Shown here in pieces: positions 53,319 through 64,000 of a stretch of 64,000 nt of DNA. Source of the stretch: Paenibacillus sp. J45TS6. GTDB lineage: Bacteria; Bacillota; Bacilli; Paenibacillales; Paenibacillaceae. The position numbers and the translations under genes are program-made. Position 1 is the first letter of the stretch, and each line of letters opens with the position of its first letter. The notes below the pieces were generated by a model. That model searched no databases and had not been told where the DNA came from. It saw only the letters and a program-made list of their open reading frames with translations. The DNA is taken from NCBI RefSeq assembly GCF_018403285.1, contig NZ_BOSJ01000002.1, positions 466,035 through 530,034 on the forward strand. Reading direction: 5' to 3'.

Positions 53319-53471
53319 AAAGTCTCTATTTTTAAAAAACCGATGAATTAATTTATGCCGGTATAGCTTTTTTTATAACCAACTTTTTAAGTTTGAATCA
53401 TTTAATCGCAAGTTCCAGAGCTTCAAACCTCTCTTCAAAAAAAAGAATTCATTTTTCCAAGGAGTGTAACT

Positions 53472-54614
53472 ATGAAAATCAGCATAATGAAAAGTTATCT
53501 GAATGATGCCATTCAGCAAGTATCTAAAGCCATTTCTAGCAGAACAACAATTCCGATCCTGAGCGGTATTAAGTTTGACGTTAACTATCAAGGCGTTACA
53601 CTTACGGCAAGTGATACTGATATTTCAATTCAGTCTTTTATCCCTCTTGAAGAGGATGGAAAAAGTGTAGTTACTGTCGAACAAGCAGGAAGTGTTGTTT
53701 TACCTGCTAAGTTTTTTGTCGAAATTATTAAGAAGCTGCCTTCTCAAGAAGTCAAAATGGAAGTGAAAGAGAACTTCAACACCTACATCTCCGCTGGAGC
53801 AACAGAAATTCAGCTGGTCGGCCTTGATCCAGAGGAATTCCCTGTACTACCAAGCATTGAAGAGAACCAAACCGTCTCTATTCCTGGAGATTTGCTTAAA
53901 AATATGATTAAACAAACGGTGTTCTCTATTTCCACGCACGAAACAACGCCTATTTTGACAGGAGTTCTTTGGAGTCTTGCTGATAATGAGTTCAAATTTG
54001 TGGCAACAGACCGTCACCGTCTTGCTACACGCTCCGCTCACATCGAAGGAGCAGATGAGATTAAATTCCACAACGTGGTTATCTCCGGCAAAACACTGAA
54101 TGAACTCAGTAAAATCGTACCTGATCAAAATACACTCGTTGATATTGTCGTTGCTGATAATCAAGTGTTATTCAAAATTGACCGTGTATTGTTCTACACT
54201 CGTATTCTGGATGGAACTTATCCTGATACTTCTAGAATTATTCCAACGACGTTTAAAACAGAACTGGTTTTGAATACAAAAAAACTAAGCGAGTCGATTG
54301 ACCGGGCTTATTTGCTGTCTCGTGAGGAAAAAACGAATATTGTCCGCATGCAAACACTTGAAAGCGGCGATATTGAAATTTCGTCCAGTTCATCTGAACT
54401 CGGTAAGGTACGTGAGGAACTCGAGCTCAAAGAATTTAAAGGGGAACCTCTGAAAATTTCTTTCAACTCCAAATATATGCTGGATGTTCTTAAAGTCGTT
54501 GAAAGTGAAGAACTGATGATTTCCTTTACAGGAGTCATGAGTCCGATTATTCTGAAACCTATAGACAACAGCAATAGTCTTTATGTTATTTTGCCTTACC
54601 GTACAACCAATTAA
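53472..54614 (+). CDS. dnaN: DNA polymerase III beta clamp
   Basis: A 380-residue sliding clamp with three similar domains (about 1-120, 130-250, 255-380). It starts MKISIMKSYLNDAIQQVSKAISSRTTIPILSGI, contains FVATDRHRLATR in domain II and ends IDNSNSLYVILPYRTTN. It tethers polymerase to DNA. CAAGGAGTG precedes the ATG. Confidence 0.99.
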   Translation: MKISIMKSYLNDAIQQVSKAISSRTTIPILSGIKFDVNYQGVTLTASDTDISIQSFIPLEEDGKSVVTVEQAGSVVLPAKFFVEIIKKLPSQEVKMEVKENFNTYISAGATEIQLVGLDPEEFPVLPSIEENQTVSIPGDLLKNMIKQTVFSISTHETTPILTGVLWSLADNEFKFVATDRHRLATRSAHIEGADEIKFHNVVISGKTLNELSKIVPDQNTLVDIVVADNQVLFKIDRVLFYTRILDGTYPDTSRIIPTTFKTELVLNTKKLSESIDRAYLLSREEKTNIVRMQTLESGDIEISSSSSELGKVREELELKEFKGEPLKISFNSKYMLDVLKVVESEELMISFTGVMSPIILKPIDNSNSLYVILPYRTTN

Positions 54615-54647
54615 GGCAAAAGTTATGCACATGAGAGGAAGTTTATC

Positions 54648-54866
54648 GTGAAAAAAATAGTTATCCACAGTGAATATATTAAGCTCGACCAGTTTCTTAA
54701 GCTGTCTGAATGTGTATCCACAGGAGGTATGGCTAAAGCACTTCTTCAAGATCAAGCGATCAAAGTGAATGGTGAAATTGAAGAACGTCGCGGTCGCAAG
54801 CTTTACCCTGGAGATCAGATTGAAGTTGAAGGGTCTGGCTCATTTGAGGTAGAAGCAAAGGCATAG
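54648..54866 (+). CDS. yaaA: S4-domain protein YaaA
   Basis: A 72-residue RNA-binding S4 domain, EYIKLDQFLKLSECVSTGGMAKALLQDQAIKVNGEIEERRGRKLYPGDQIEV. GTG 54648 follows GAGGAA. Always between dnaN and recF in Bacillales; linked to ribosome assembly. Confidence 0.95.
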   Translation: MKKIVIHSEYIKLDQFLKLSECVSTGGMAKALLQDQAIKVNGEIEERRGRKLYPGDQIEVEGSGSFEVEAKA

Positions 54867-54932
54867 GCAGCAGTAGGATGTGAACACCCGCTGCTTCCTC
54901 AAAGGGGCGAGGGGCAAGGGAGGATATAGAGC

Positions 54933-56045
54933 GTGTTTGTGACTGATATCGAACTAAAACAATTCCGCAACTATGAGTATTTGAAACTAGACTCTTTTGG
55001 TCCAGTCAATCTCATCATAGGACAAAACGCGCAAGGGAAGACAAATCTTGTTGAAGCCATTTATGCACTGGCTCTTACGAAAAGTCACCGTACATCAAAA
55101 GATAAGGAATTAATTCGCTTTGAGTCTGGCAGTGCAAACATCCGTGCACATGTGGATAAAAAATATGGCAAGATTCAGCTTGAACTTGCTCTTTCCCAAC
55201 AAGGAAAGAAAGCAAAGATTAACGGACTAGAACAGCGAAAGTTAAGTGATTTTGTTGGAAGTTTGAATGTAGTTATGTTTGCACCAGAAGATCTCGAGAT
55301 TGTAAAAGGGACACCGGGGGTTCGCCGCCGGTTCCTTGACATGGAGATCGGTCAGGTTGCTCCAGGATACATTTATCATCTTCAGCAGTATCAGAAAATT
55401 CTTGTTCAGCGTAATAATTTGCTCAAACAATTATACGGTGCTGGCGAGTCACAGCAAGTGATGCTGACCGTATGGAATGATCAGCTTGCAGAACATGGTG
55501 TTAAAATCGTAAAAAAAAGGAAACAATTCATAAAGAAGCTGCAAAAGTGGGCGGAAACGATTCATGAGGGGATCACAGGGGGGAAGGAAAAGCTTGAACT
55601 TGCCTATGTGCCTTCCTTTGCAGACCCTATGGAAGAAGATGAAGCTGTCTTATTGGATCGGTTTATGATAAAATTATCACAAACGAAGGATCAGGAGATT
55701 CGGCGGGGGATGTCCCTTACCGGACCACACCGGGATGATTTATCCTTCTTCATCAACGGACGTGAAGTGCAAACCTATGGCTCACAGGGGCAGCAGCGTA
55801 CAACTGCATTATCCCTGAAGCTTGCAGAGATTGAACTGATCCGGGAAGAAATAGGGGAATATCCTGTTTTGCTTCTGGATGATGTACTTTCTGAACTGGA
55901 TCCGTATCGTCAGACCCAGCTCATCGAAACATTTCAGAGCAAGGTGCAGACCTTTATTACCGCAACAGGCATAGAGACACTCAATACCAGCAAACTGAAG
56001 GATGCATACATCTATCAAGTTGACGCTGGTCATGTGGAACGTTAA
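54933..56045 (+). CDS. recF: DNA replication/repair protein RecF
   Basis: A 370-residue SMC-like ATPase. Walker A is GQNAQGKT (30-37), the signature region is SLTGPHRDDLSFFINGREVQTYGSQGQQRTTALSLKLAE, and Walker B is LLLDDVLSELD. It loads RecA at gaps with RecO and RecR. GTG 54933 follows AAGGGAGGA. Confidence 0.98.
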   Translation: MFVTDIELKQFRNYEYLKLDSFGPVNLIIGQNAQGKTNLVEAIYALALTKSHRTSKDKELIRFESGSANIRAHVDKKYGKIQLELALSQQGKKAKINGLEQRKLSDFVGSLNVVMFAPEDLEIVKGTPGVRRRFLDMEIGQVAPGYIYHLQQYQKILVQRNNLLKQLYGAGESQQVMLTVWNDQLAEHGVKIVKKRKQFIKKLQKWAETIHEGITGGKEKLELAYVPSFADPMEEDEAVLLDRFMIKLSQTKDQEIRRGMSLTGPHRDDLSFFINGREVQTYGSQGQQRTTALSLKLAEIELIREEIGEYPVLLLDDVLSELDPYRQTQLIETFQSKVQTFITATGIETLNTSKLKDAYIYQVDAGHVER

Positions 56046-56060
56046 GGAGAGGATCGGACA

Positions 56061-56309
56061 ATGTATATTCACCTGGGCGGTGACAAGATTATCCGCTCTT
56101 CTGAACTCGTAGCCATTTTTGATATCTCTATTGAGAAATCTTCGAAGATTTCCAAACAGTATGTTACGTACGCGAAACAGGAGAAGAATATCGAACAGAT
56201 TGGTGAAGAGGAAGCCAAGTCGATTGTTGTAACTAAAAGCACAGTTTACTATTCTCCAATATCCTCTGCTACACTCAAAAAAAGAGCGAACGTATTATCT
56301 GAAATATAA
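56061..56309 (+). CDS. remB: Extracellular matrix regulator RemB (YaaB)
   Basis: An 82-residue protein, MYIHLGGDKIIRSSELVAIFDISIEKSSKISKQYV, then IVVTKSTVYYSPISSATLKKR. It belongs to the RemA/RemB family that controls matrix and osmoprotection genes in B. subtilis. It sits between recF and gyrB as expected. AAGGAGAGG precedes the ATG. Confidence 0.93.
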   Translation: MYIHLGGDKIIRSSELVAIFDISIEKSSKISKQYVTYAKQEKNIEQIGEEEAKSIVVTKSTVYYSPISSATLKKRANVLSEI

Positions 56310-56443
56310 AAGCAATTATCCCACGAGTATCGTCACCTTGCTAACCGTTAGTAAGGAGGCGGTACTTTTATATCGCAGTCAGTTTTTTTATTTTATACAC
56401 TCATATCAGCATCACTTGGATACACTCTAATCTTGAGAAGTAG

Positions 56444-58363
<1,920 letters not shown>

Positions 58364-58378
58364 TATCTAATAAAAAGA

Positions 58379-58404
58379 GAAGAGGCCAGTTTGGCCTCTT
58401 TTTT
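58379..58404 (+). terminator. Terminator between gyrB and the convergent ATP-grasp gene
   Basis: AAGAGGCC pairs with GGCCTCTT around AGTTT, followed by TTTT. Short A-runs on the left could let it act in the other direction too. Confidence 0.92.
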
Positions 58405-58408
58405 ATAT

Positions 58409-59230
58409 CTATTTTGTTGATTTCGATTTGGGTGCTGGCTTAAGTCTGCCATAGGCAATGGCGTACTTTTTGATTTTACGATAGATGCTTTTATCGGGCA
58501 GATAACCAAACACATAGAGACCTGGAGAAGTATTCACTTCAAGAATCCATGGTTTAACTTGGCCATCAAGAGCAATATCTAGTCCAATTTCTTTAATGCG
58601 CGGGTAGGTCTTTTCCATACATTTTGCTGTTCGTACCCCTAGCACAAAAAGTTCTTTTTTTAAATTTGCCGTCTGAGCTTTGGTGAGATAGGGCATCATT
58701 AGTTGCTCAAAAGATACGATGCGTCCCCCGCCATTGATATTGGTTATAATTTTTCCTTTTGCTGCTACTTTACCTATTATTCCTGTAGCTTCCCAATTTC
58801 CGCTCAAATTACGCTGGACCATCACTCGTAAGTCAAAAGGGCGTTGCTGATATTTCAGGAGGGGGATTCCTCTTTGGACAAGATAAGATTTTCCCAAGGT
58901 TCGTTTAAGAATTGCTTTATGCAGGTCAGCGATAGAGCAATACAGCTCTTTCTTTTTTACATAATGAAGTTTATATGGCGCCTTAGTTACATCTTCACTG
59001 CTTGGCTCATCCGTGTTGTCCGTAGCTTCAGAAGTACGTTCAATCCTCATAATTCCTTTTCCATGGGTACCCTGTTCTGGCTTAATATAAACTGTTCGGT
59101 AGATTTGGCACATTTGTTCTAATGCAGTAAGACTATATTTTCTCGTTTCAGGATGGAAGGGGGCAATATATTTATCTTTCAAAAGGACCATCATCTTTTT
59201 CCACTTACTTGAAACTTTCTGGATACTCAC
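58409..59230 (-). CDS. YheC/YheD-family ATP-grasp protein
   Basis: A 273-residue ATP-grasp enzyme-like protein. It has YIKPEQGTHGKGIMRIERT (ATP loop), YLVQRGIPLLKYQQRPFDLRVMVQRNLSGNWEATGIIGKVA and the metal/ATP region LDIALDGQVKPWILEVNTSPGLYVFGYLPDKSIYRK. In Bacillus, YheC and YheD are endospore coat-associated. The gene is on the strand opposite gyrB and gyrA and splits them. GTG 59230 follows AGAGGAGG. The substrate is unknown. Confidence 0.9.
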   Translation of the reverse strand: MSIQKVSSKWKKMMVLLKDKYIAPFHPETRKYSLTALEQMCQIYRTVYIKPEQGTHGKGIMRIERTSEATDNTDEPSSEDVTKAPYKLHYVKKKELYCSIADLHKAILKRTLGKSYLVQRGIPLLKYQQRPFDLRVMVQRNLSGNWEATGIIGKVAAKGKIITNINGGGRIVSFEQLMMPYLTKAQTANLKKELFVLGVRTAKCMEKTYPRIKEIGLDIALDGQVKPWILEVNTSPGLYVFGYLPDKSIYRKIKKYAIAYGRLKPAPKSKSTK

Positions 59231-59317
59231 AAAAAACCTCCTCTACTGTGAACACTTCATTCATTTCCACTTCCACATAAAATTGATTTGCGCGTTAGAG
59301 TACTGAGGGAAATCCAT

Positions 59318-59346
59318 AGGACAAGGACTAAAAACAGTGGTATAAT
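59318..59346 (+). promoter_or_regulatory. Promoter of a candidate small RNA upstream of gyrA
   Basis: AGGACA (59318-59323), 17-base spacer, perfect TATAAT (59341-59346) with TG one base before it. Start near 59352. Confidence 0.65.
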
Positions 59347-59351
59347 AGAGG

Positions 59352-59506
59352 AATATGGCGATTCCTGTGGACTCAGGTGAAATCCTGTAGGAAATGGTGG
59401 CATCTGCATTAATACAATGTATTCCTTAGCTGTGAAATAGGAAGGGCACTTCCCTAGGAGCGGCATGGATATGTAGAAATAGAGCAGGTTTAATAATGCT
59501 CTTTTT
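59352..59506 (+). ncRNA. Candidate 150-nt small RNA or leader between the ATP-grasp gene and gyrA
   Basis: A strong promoter precedes it and an intrinsic terminator (AGAGCA/TGCTCT then TTTTTG, 59481-59506) ends it. Between them are several small stems: AGGAAT/ATTCCT at about 59349-59366, CAGG/CCTG, and TAGGAAG/CTTCCCTA. No frame longer than 11 codons starts after the predicted start site, and I match no known RNA family. It could be an independent RNA or a gyrA attenuator. Confidence 0.4.
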
Positions 59507-59635
59507 GTAAAGGCTTATGTAATAGGATAGATGTCAATTTAGGAGTACTACAGTCGTGTTAGGCTATAGTTATATAAAGATTAAACGTAAGGCAGCTTAA
59601 CAATGTGGTTTTGATAGACTAGAAGGAGGTCCAGC

Positions 59636-62218
59636 ATGGCGGATCAAAATAACTCGCAAATTAAAGACCGTGATATAGGCGTGGAGATGCGTGAGTCCTT
59701 TATGGACTATGCGATGAGTATCATCGTCAGCCGTGCTTTGCCTGACGTTAGGGACGGGCTTAAGCCGGTTCACAGACGTATTTTGTATGCAATGTCAGAG
59801 CTCGGCATGGCACCGGATAAACCTTATAAGAAATCTGCAAGGATCGTCGGTGAGGTTATCGGTAAGTACCATCCTCATGGTGACTCTGCTGTATATGAAA
59901 CAATGGTGCGGATGGCTCAAGATTTCTCGCTACGTTATATGCTCGTTGATGGACACGGTAACTTCGGTTCCATTGATGGAGATATGGCGGCAGCTATGCG
60001 TTACACGGAAGCACGTCTTTCCAAGATCGCAATGGAGATGCTTCGTGATATCAATAAAGATACCATTGATTTTCAGCCAAACTATGACGGTGAGGAACAT
60101 GAACCTATCGTACTTCCGGCCAGATATCCGAACCTTCTGGTAAATGGGGTAGGTGGTATAGCCGTAGGTATGGCTACCAATATTCCTCCGCATAATTTGG
60201 GTGAGGTTATTGATGGCGTACAAGCAATGATCAAAAATCCAGAGATTACATCTCTGGAACTGATGGATTATATTCATGGACCAGACTTCCCAACTGCAGG
60301 ATATATCCTGGGTAGATCGGGTATCAGACAGGCTTATCAGACAGGCCGCGGTTCTGTCACAATGCGAGCTAAAACAACGATTGAAGAAGTGAATAATAAA
60401 GCACGAATTATTGTGCATGAAATTCCTTATCAAGTTAATAAAGCACGACTTGTAGAAAAAATTGCAGAACTCGTTCGTGACAAAAGAATCGAAGGTATTA
60501 CAGATCTTCGAGATGAATCAGATCGCAGCGGCATGCGGATTGTTATTGAACTTCGCCGTGATGTAAATCCGAATGTAGTACTGAACAATTTATACAAGCA
60601 TACTTCCATGCAGTCTAATTTTGGTATCAATATGCTGGCTATCGTAAATAACGAGCCGAAAATACTGAATTTGCGCGAAGTGTTGTATCACTACTTGCAG
60701 CATCAGATTGTTGTTATTCGCCGCCGTACAGAGTTTGAATTGCGTAAAGCAGAGGCTCGTGCGCATATTCTCGAAGGTCTACGAATTGCTCTTGATCATA
60801 TCGACGAGATTATTGCACTTATTCGTGCTTCGGCAACGACGGAAGCAGCAAGAGAAAGCCTGATTAATCGTTTCGAATTAAGCCATGATCAAGCGCAGGC
60901 AATTCTCGATATGCGTCTGCAACGACTCACTGGACTGGAACGCGAGAAGATCGAGAATGAATATAATGAGCTTCTAGCTAAGATCACGGAGTTTAAAGAG
61001 ATTTTGGCGAATGAGCATCTTGTTCTTCAAATCATCAGTGATGAGCTGCAGGAGATTAAGGATCGGTTTGCTGATGAGCGTCGTACCGAAATTACGGTTG
61101 GCGAGGAGAGCATTCTTGATGAGGATCTTATTCCTCGTGAAGATGTGATCGTTACAATCACTCATACAGGGTACATCAAGCGCTTGCCGGTATCGACTTA
61201 TCGATCTCAGAGACGGGGAGGACGCGGCGTTGTTGGTATGGATACGAAGGATCAAGATTTTGTTGAACATCTTTTCGTATCGAATACCCATAACTATCTC
61301 ATGTTCTTTACGGACAAGGGGAAAGTATACCGTCTCAAAGCTTATGAGATCCCTGAATTAGGACGTACAGCAAGAGGAACCCCAATTATTAACCTGATTC
61401 AGATTGAACAGGGAGAAACGGTGAATGCCGTTATTGAGGTTGAAGAGTTCGAGAGCGATAAATATCTGTTCTTTGCTACGAAGCAAGGGGTAGTGAAAAA
61501 GACACCGCTTGAGGATTATATAAACATACGTAAGGGCGGCCTAATTGCTATTCATCTTCGTGAAGATGACTCGCTTATTGAGGTAAAACTGACGGATGGA
61601 AAACAAGAAATGATCATGGGTACAGCACAAGGGATGTCTATTCATTTCTCTGAGAGTGATGTTCGCTCCATGGGCAGAAGTGCTACTGGCGTGAAGGGGA
61701 TTACTCTTGATCCTGACGACATGGTTATTGGTATGGATATCATTGATCCAGATCAAGAAGTGTTGATTGTTACGGCTAATGGTTATGGTAAGCGTACACC
61801 AGTTGGTGACTATCGTATTCAGACTCGTGGCGGTAAAGGGATCAAGACGATCAATGTTACGGAGAAGAATGGTCCTGTTGTGAGCCTCAAAGTTGTAAAA
61901 ACAGAAGAGGATCTCATGATTATTACAACCAGCGGTACACTGATTCGCATGAGTATGGAAGGTGTCTCTACAATGGGACGTTATACTCAAGGGGTTAAGC
62001 TGATTCATACTCGTGATAATGATTCTGTAGCGACAGTTTGTCGAACAGATAAGTCTGAAGAGAATGATGAAGAAGACGGTGAATTCGATAACGAGGGTAA
62101 CATTGCTGGAGCAGGTGAAATGTCTGATACAGATACGGATGCAGAAGAGAATGTAACGGATCAAACGGATATAGACACGAGCAGTGTGGAATCGGAAGAA
62201 GAATCCGAAGAAGAATAA
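59636..62218 (+). CDS. gyrA: DNA gyrase subunit A, with long acidic tail
   Basis: An 860-residue subunit. The breakage-reunion domain has the active tyrosine in [10 protein letters not shown], and [20 protein letters not shown] and [22 protein letters not shown] are nearby. The C-terminal beta-pinwheel carries the GyrA box QRRGGRG. The last 55 or so residues are strongly acidic (EENDEEDG ... ESEEESEEE), longer than in B. subtilis. AGAAGGAGGT precedes the ATG. Quinolone-determining residues around 81-95 look normal (GDSAVYE). Confidence 0.98.
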   Translation: MADQNNSQIKDRDIGVEMRESFMDYAMSIIVSRALPDVRDGLKPVHRRILYAMSELGMAPDKPYKKSARIVGEVIGKYHPHGDSAVYETMVRMAQDFSLRYMLVDGHGNFGSIDGDMAAAMRYTEARLSKIAMEMLRDINKDTIDFQPNYDGEEHEPIVLPARYPNLLVNGVGGIAVGMATNIPPHNLGEVIDGVQAMIKNPEITSLELMDYIHGPDFPTAGYILGRSGIRQAYQTGRGSVTMRAKTTIEEVNNKARIIVHEIPYQVNKARLVEKIAELVRDKRIEGITDLRDESDRSGMRIVIELRRDVNPNVVLNNLYKHTSMQSNFGINMLAIVNNEPKILNLREVLYHYLQHQIVVIRRRTEFELRKAEARAHILEGLRIALDHIDEIIALIRASATTEAARESLINRFELSHDQAQAILDMRLQRLTGLEREKIENEYNELLAKITEFKEILANEHLVLQIISDELQEIKDRFADERRTEITVGEESILDEDLIPREDVIVTITHTGYIKRLPVSTYRSQRRGGRGVVGMDTKDQDFVEHLFVSNTHNYLMFFTDKGKVYRLKAYEIPELGRTARGTPIINLIQIEQGETVNAVIEVEEFESDKYLFFATKQGVVKKTPLEDYINIRKGGLIAIHLREDDSLIEVKLTDGKQEMIMGTAQGMSIHFSESDVRSMGRSATGVKGITLDPDDMVIGMDIIDPDQEVLIVTANGYGKRTPVGDYRIQTRGGKGIKTINVTEKNGPVVSLKVVKTEEDLMIITTSGTLIRMSMEGVSTMGRYTQGVKLIHTRDNDSVATVCRTDKSEENDEEDGEFDNEGNIAGAGEMSDTDTDAEENVTDQTDIDTSSVESEEESEEE

Positions 62219-62223
62219 TTGGA

Positions 62224-62256
62224 AAAGAGTCTCCTGTCATGGGAGGCTCTTTTTTC
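62224..62256 (+). terminator. Terminator of gyrA
   Basis: AAGAGTCTCC pairs with GGGAGGCTCTT with a wobble, across TGTCAT, followed by TTTTTTC. Confidence 0.9.
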
Positions 62257-62376
62257 ATATAGAGCAGGGAGAGAGCAATAACCATCTTTGTAATACCAAT
62301 ATACACACCAACAAAAAAGGTATATAATGTAAAAACATTATAATTTTAAAGTAATAAGAACGGAGCGGTAGTAAAA

Positions 62377-63489
62377 ATGGCGTTGATGTCGATCATCGAT
62401 TTAAAACCAGGAGCTAAATTAGTTAAAGATGTTCATACACCTTTAGGGGGATTGCTGCTTCCCAAAGGAAAAGTAATACTTCCGCGTGATCTAGATATAT
62501 TGCGTGCTTTTCTCATTCAGACGGTAGATATCGATAGTAATCAGACTAAACAAAACAATTCTTCACCACCCCAAGATAGTAAGAAACAAGAAATAGAACA
62601 GAAGAGGGAAGAAGACGCTCAGTTCGAAGAAATTGTACGATCAGCTGAACTCACATCATTTGATGAAGAATACGATAAAATGATAACACTAATTAAGAAA
62701 GCTTTTAATGGAGCTGGAGCATTTGATATTCCGATATTCGAGCTTCGTACCCAACTAGAAATTTTGATTTTACATATTAAGAAATACCAAGTTCTTTATT
62801 TTGTACCTTCTTCTATTAAGAAAGAAGAATATATGTTTCACAATGGAGTACTCACCGCTTTAACATCCTACTTATTAGCTCAGTGGTGTAAGTTGCCCTC
62901 AAAAGATTGGGTCCAAGTAGCTCTTGCGGGTCTGCTGCACAACATAGGTAATAGTAAAATCGATCAATCATTAATAATGAGTCCTAATCTCTTATCTAAT
63001 TTAGAGGAAGAAGAGGTACGCAAACATACAACATACGGATACAATATCCTTAAGCAAGTAAAGGCAATTAATGATGGGGTAAAACTTACTGCCCTGCAGC
63101 ATCATGAGAAGATAGACGGATCTGGCTATCCACTTAAACTGGTTGGTGAACAAATTCATCTTTATGCTAGAATTGTAGCTGTGGCTGATATCTTTCATGC
63201 TATGACTTTGGATAAGCCATATAAAGAATCACAGTCACCATATTTGGTATTAGAACAGATATTACTTGAGTCATTTGGAAAACTTGACCCCAAAATCGTA
63301 CAGATTTTTATTCGGAGAGCAACACAGTTCCATCAAGGAACGATCGTGCGCCTAAGTGATGAAAGAATAGGTGAAATCATTTTTACAGATCGAGATCATC
63401 CAACTCGTCCTATGGTTTCTGTAGAAGGAACGATTGTTAACCTAGTAGCGCAGAGGCAGCTATATATTAGAGAGTTAATACAAAAATAA
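62377..63489 (+). CDS. HD-GYP domain protein with an HN in place of HD
   Basis: A 370-residue protein. A DUF3391-like N-terminal part (about 1-60, LKPGAKLVKDVHTPLGGLLLPKG) is followed by a charged linker and an HD-GYP domain (about 145-320). Canonical parts are H155, HHEKIDGSGYP (242-252) and RIVAVADIFHAMT. The metal-site motif reads LLHNIGNSK (H188, N189) where active enzymes have HDIGK. Active HD-GYP proteins hydrolyse c-di-GMP; this one may be impaired or altered. It has its own terminator, upstream of rrn. Confidence 0.9.
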   Translation: MALMSIIDLKPGAKLVKDVHTPLGGLLLPKGKVILPRDLDILRAFLIQTVDIDSNQTKQNNSSPPQDSKKQEIEQKREEDAQFEEIVRSAELTSFDEEYDKMITLIKKAFNGAGAFDIPIFELRTQLEILILHIKKYQVLYFVPSSIKKEEYMFHNGVLTALTSYLLAQWCKLPSKDWVQVALAGLLHNIGNSKIDQSLIMSPNLLSNLEEEEVRKHTTYGYNILKQVKAINDGVKLTALQHHEKIDGSGYPLKLVGEQIHLYARIVAVADIFHAMTLDKPYKESQSPYLVLEQILLESFGKLDPKIVQIFIRRATQFHQGTIVRLSDERIGEIIFTDRDHPTRPMVSVEGTIVNLVAQRQLYIRELIQK

Positions 63490-63498
63490 ATATTATAG

Positions 63499-63538
63499 AA
63501 AACCCCTGCTTTTCGGTTGTATAATAGCAGGGGTTTTC
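63499..63538 (+). terminator. Terminator of the HD-GYP gene
   Basis: AAACCCCTGCT pairs perfectly with AGCAGGGGTTT over a 15-base loop, with TTCTA following. Confidence 0.9.
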
Positions 63539-63589
63539 TAATCTAAAAAGAAGTCTAAATAGAATCAAAATTTTTTCTCAAAAAAAGAC

Positions 63590-63618
63590 TTGCATAATTT
63601 TTATCAGCATGGTATATT
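63590..63618 (+). promoter_or_regulatory. rRNA operon promoter P1
   Basis: TTGCAT (63590-63595), 17-base spacer, TATATT (63613-63618) with TG one base before. Same architecture as P2 downstream. Confidence 0.8.
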
Positions 63619-63705
63619 CTAATTCCGGCCAAGAAGTTAGCCAGTAAGCAACACACTGAATAACCAAGTTTCATAAAACGAAGTTGAAATACTTTGAAAA
63701 AAATC

Positions 63706-63734
63706 TTGCATTTCTGAACCGGACATGATATGAT
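63706..63734 (+). promoter_or_regulatory. rRNA operon promoter P2
   Basis: TTGCAT (63706-63711), 17-base spacer, TATGAT (63729-63734). The distance to P1 is 116 bases. Tandem promoters are typical of Firmicute rrn operons near oriC. Confidence 0.85.
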
Positions 63735-63770
63735 ATAAAAGTTGCTGACGTCGAGAGTTGTTAGCGAGAT

Positions 63771-63798
63771 TGATCTTTGAAAACTGAACAACGAGGAG
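63771..63798 (+). promoter_or_regulatory. rrn leader antitermination/boxA-like region
   Basis: TGATCTTTGAAAACTGAAC matches the conserved Bacillales rrn leader, where a boxA-type antitermination element sits. A GAGAAC/GTTCTC hairpin follows at 63867-63883, probably for processing of the 16S precursor. Confidence 0.6.
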
Positions 63799-63924
63799 TT
63801 TTATGTAAGTAAAACTCGTGAGTGAATCAATACAAATTTAATTTGTTGGTCATAACAAATTGAATAGAGAACGTTAAGTTCTCGTCAGCATTTTCTAAAT
63901 GAGCTTATCGCTCTTTTCAATAAC

Positions 63925-64000
63925 TTTATTGGAGAGTTTGATCCTGGCTCAGGACGAACGCTGGCGGCGTGCCTAATACATGCAAGTCGAGCGGAGTCGA
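63925..64000 (+). rRNA. rrs: 16S ribosomal RNA, 5' end (cut by window edge)
   Basis: TTTATTGGAGAGTTTGATCC and the following CTGGCTCAGGACGAACGCTG are the conserved 16S start. The variable stretch after AGTCGAGCGG is Paenibacillus-like, but only a few bases are present. Confidence 0.98.

Noticed and set aside
59355-59390. 11-codon leader peptide upstream of gyrA (MAIPVDSGEIL)
   Set aside because: The ATG is nearly at the predicted transcription start and has no room for a ribosome site.
61541-62164. 207-codon minus-strand frame
   Set aside because: Antisense to gyrA, with composition expected from the reverse of its codons and no ribosome site.

Overview
This window looks like the replication-origin region of a Gram-positive, endospore-forming member of the Bacillales. 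Paenibacillus is the best guess, from gene order and from the Bacillus-like start of a 16S rRNA gene at the right end. The core runs rsmG-mnmG-mnmE-jag-yidC-rnpA-rpmH ... dnaA-dnaN-yaaA-recF-remB-gyrB ... gyrA-rrn, with noc-soj-parB just to the left. Most genes left of about 51 kb are on the minus strand and most genes right of it are on the plus strand, as expected for leading-strand bias around oriC.

Left part (0-31 kb): a TetR repressor (partial) faces a MATE efflux pump across a control region with three near-identical palindromes. Next come a small hypothetical gene, rlmH, a CxxH/CxxC protein, an HtrA protease, and the cell-wall stress operon walR-walK-walH-walI-walJ. These are followed by an M23 endopeptidase with LysM and G5 domains, a membrane-anchored hypothetical, purA (with paired PurR boxes), the mazG-like/yybS/gdpP/rplI/dnaC operon, a CBS protein, an LCP cell-wall ligase, a D,D-carboxypeptidase, a five-gene oligopeptide ABC transporter (oppABCDF) and an M15 peptidase.

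Middle part (30.8-46.7 kb): rpsF-ssb-rpsR, yjzC, an unexplained 460-base stretch with a sporulation-like promoter and a terminator, tRNA-Ser(CGA), DUF951, mscS, DUF3343, the spore protein gene yyaC, DUF4446, a cysteine desulfurase-like enzyme, parB, soj, noc, rsmG, mnmG, mnmE, jag, yidC, rnpA and rpmH. A perfect parS site forms the stem of the terminator after rsmG. A second parS, one base off, lies inside parB.

Origin (46.7-53.5 kb): a gluconate operon (gntR-gntP-gntK), with a GntR operator and an internal cre site, sits between rpmH and dnaA. It separates DnaA-box pairs upstream of rpmH from the main cluster upstream of dnaA. The dnaA-dnaN gap has a DnaA box, a short C-rich stretch and a run of DnaA-trios, which marks the likely unwinding site.

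Right part (53.5-64 kb): dnaN, yaaA, recF, remB and gyrB, then a YheC/YheD-type ATP-grasp gene on the opposite strand. A candidate small RNA with its own promoter and terminator follows, then gyrA, an HD-GYP gene with a substituted metal-site aspartate, tandem rRNA promoters and the 16S start. I found no CRISPR array, insertion sequence or prophage.
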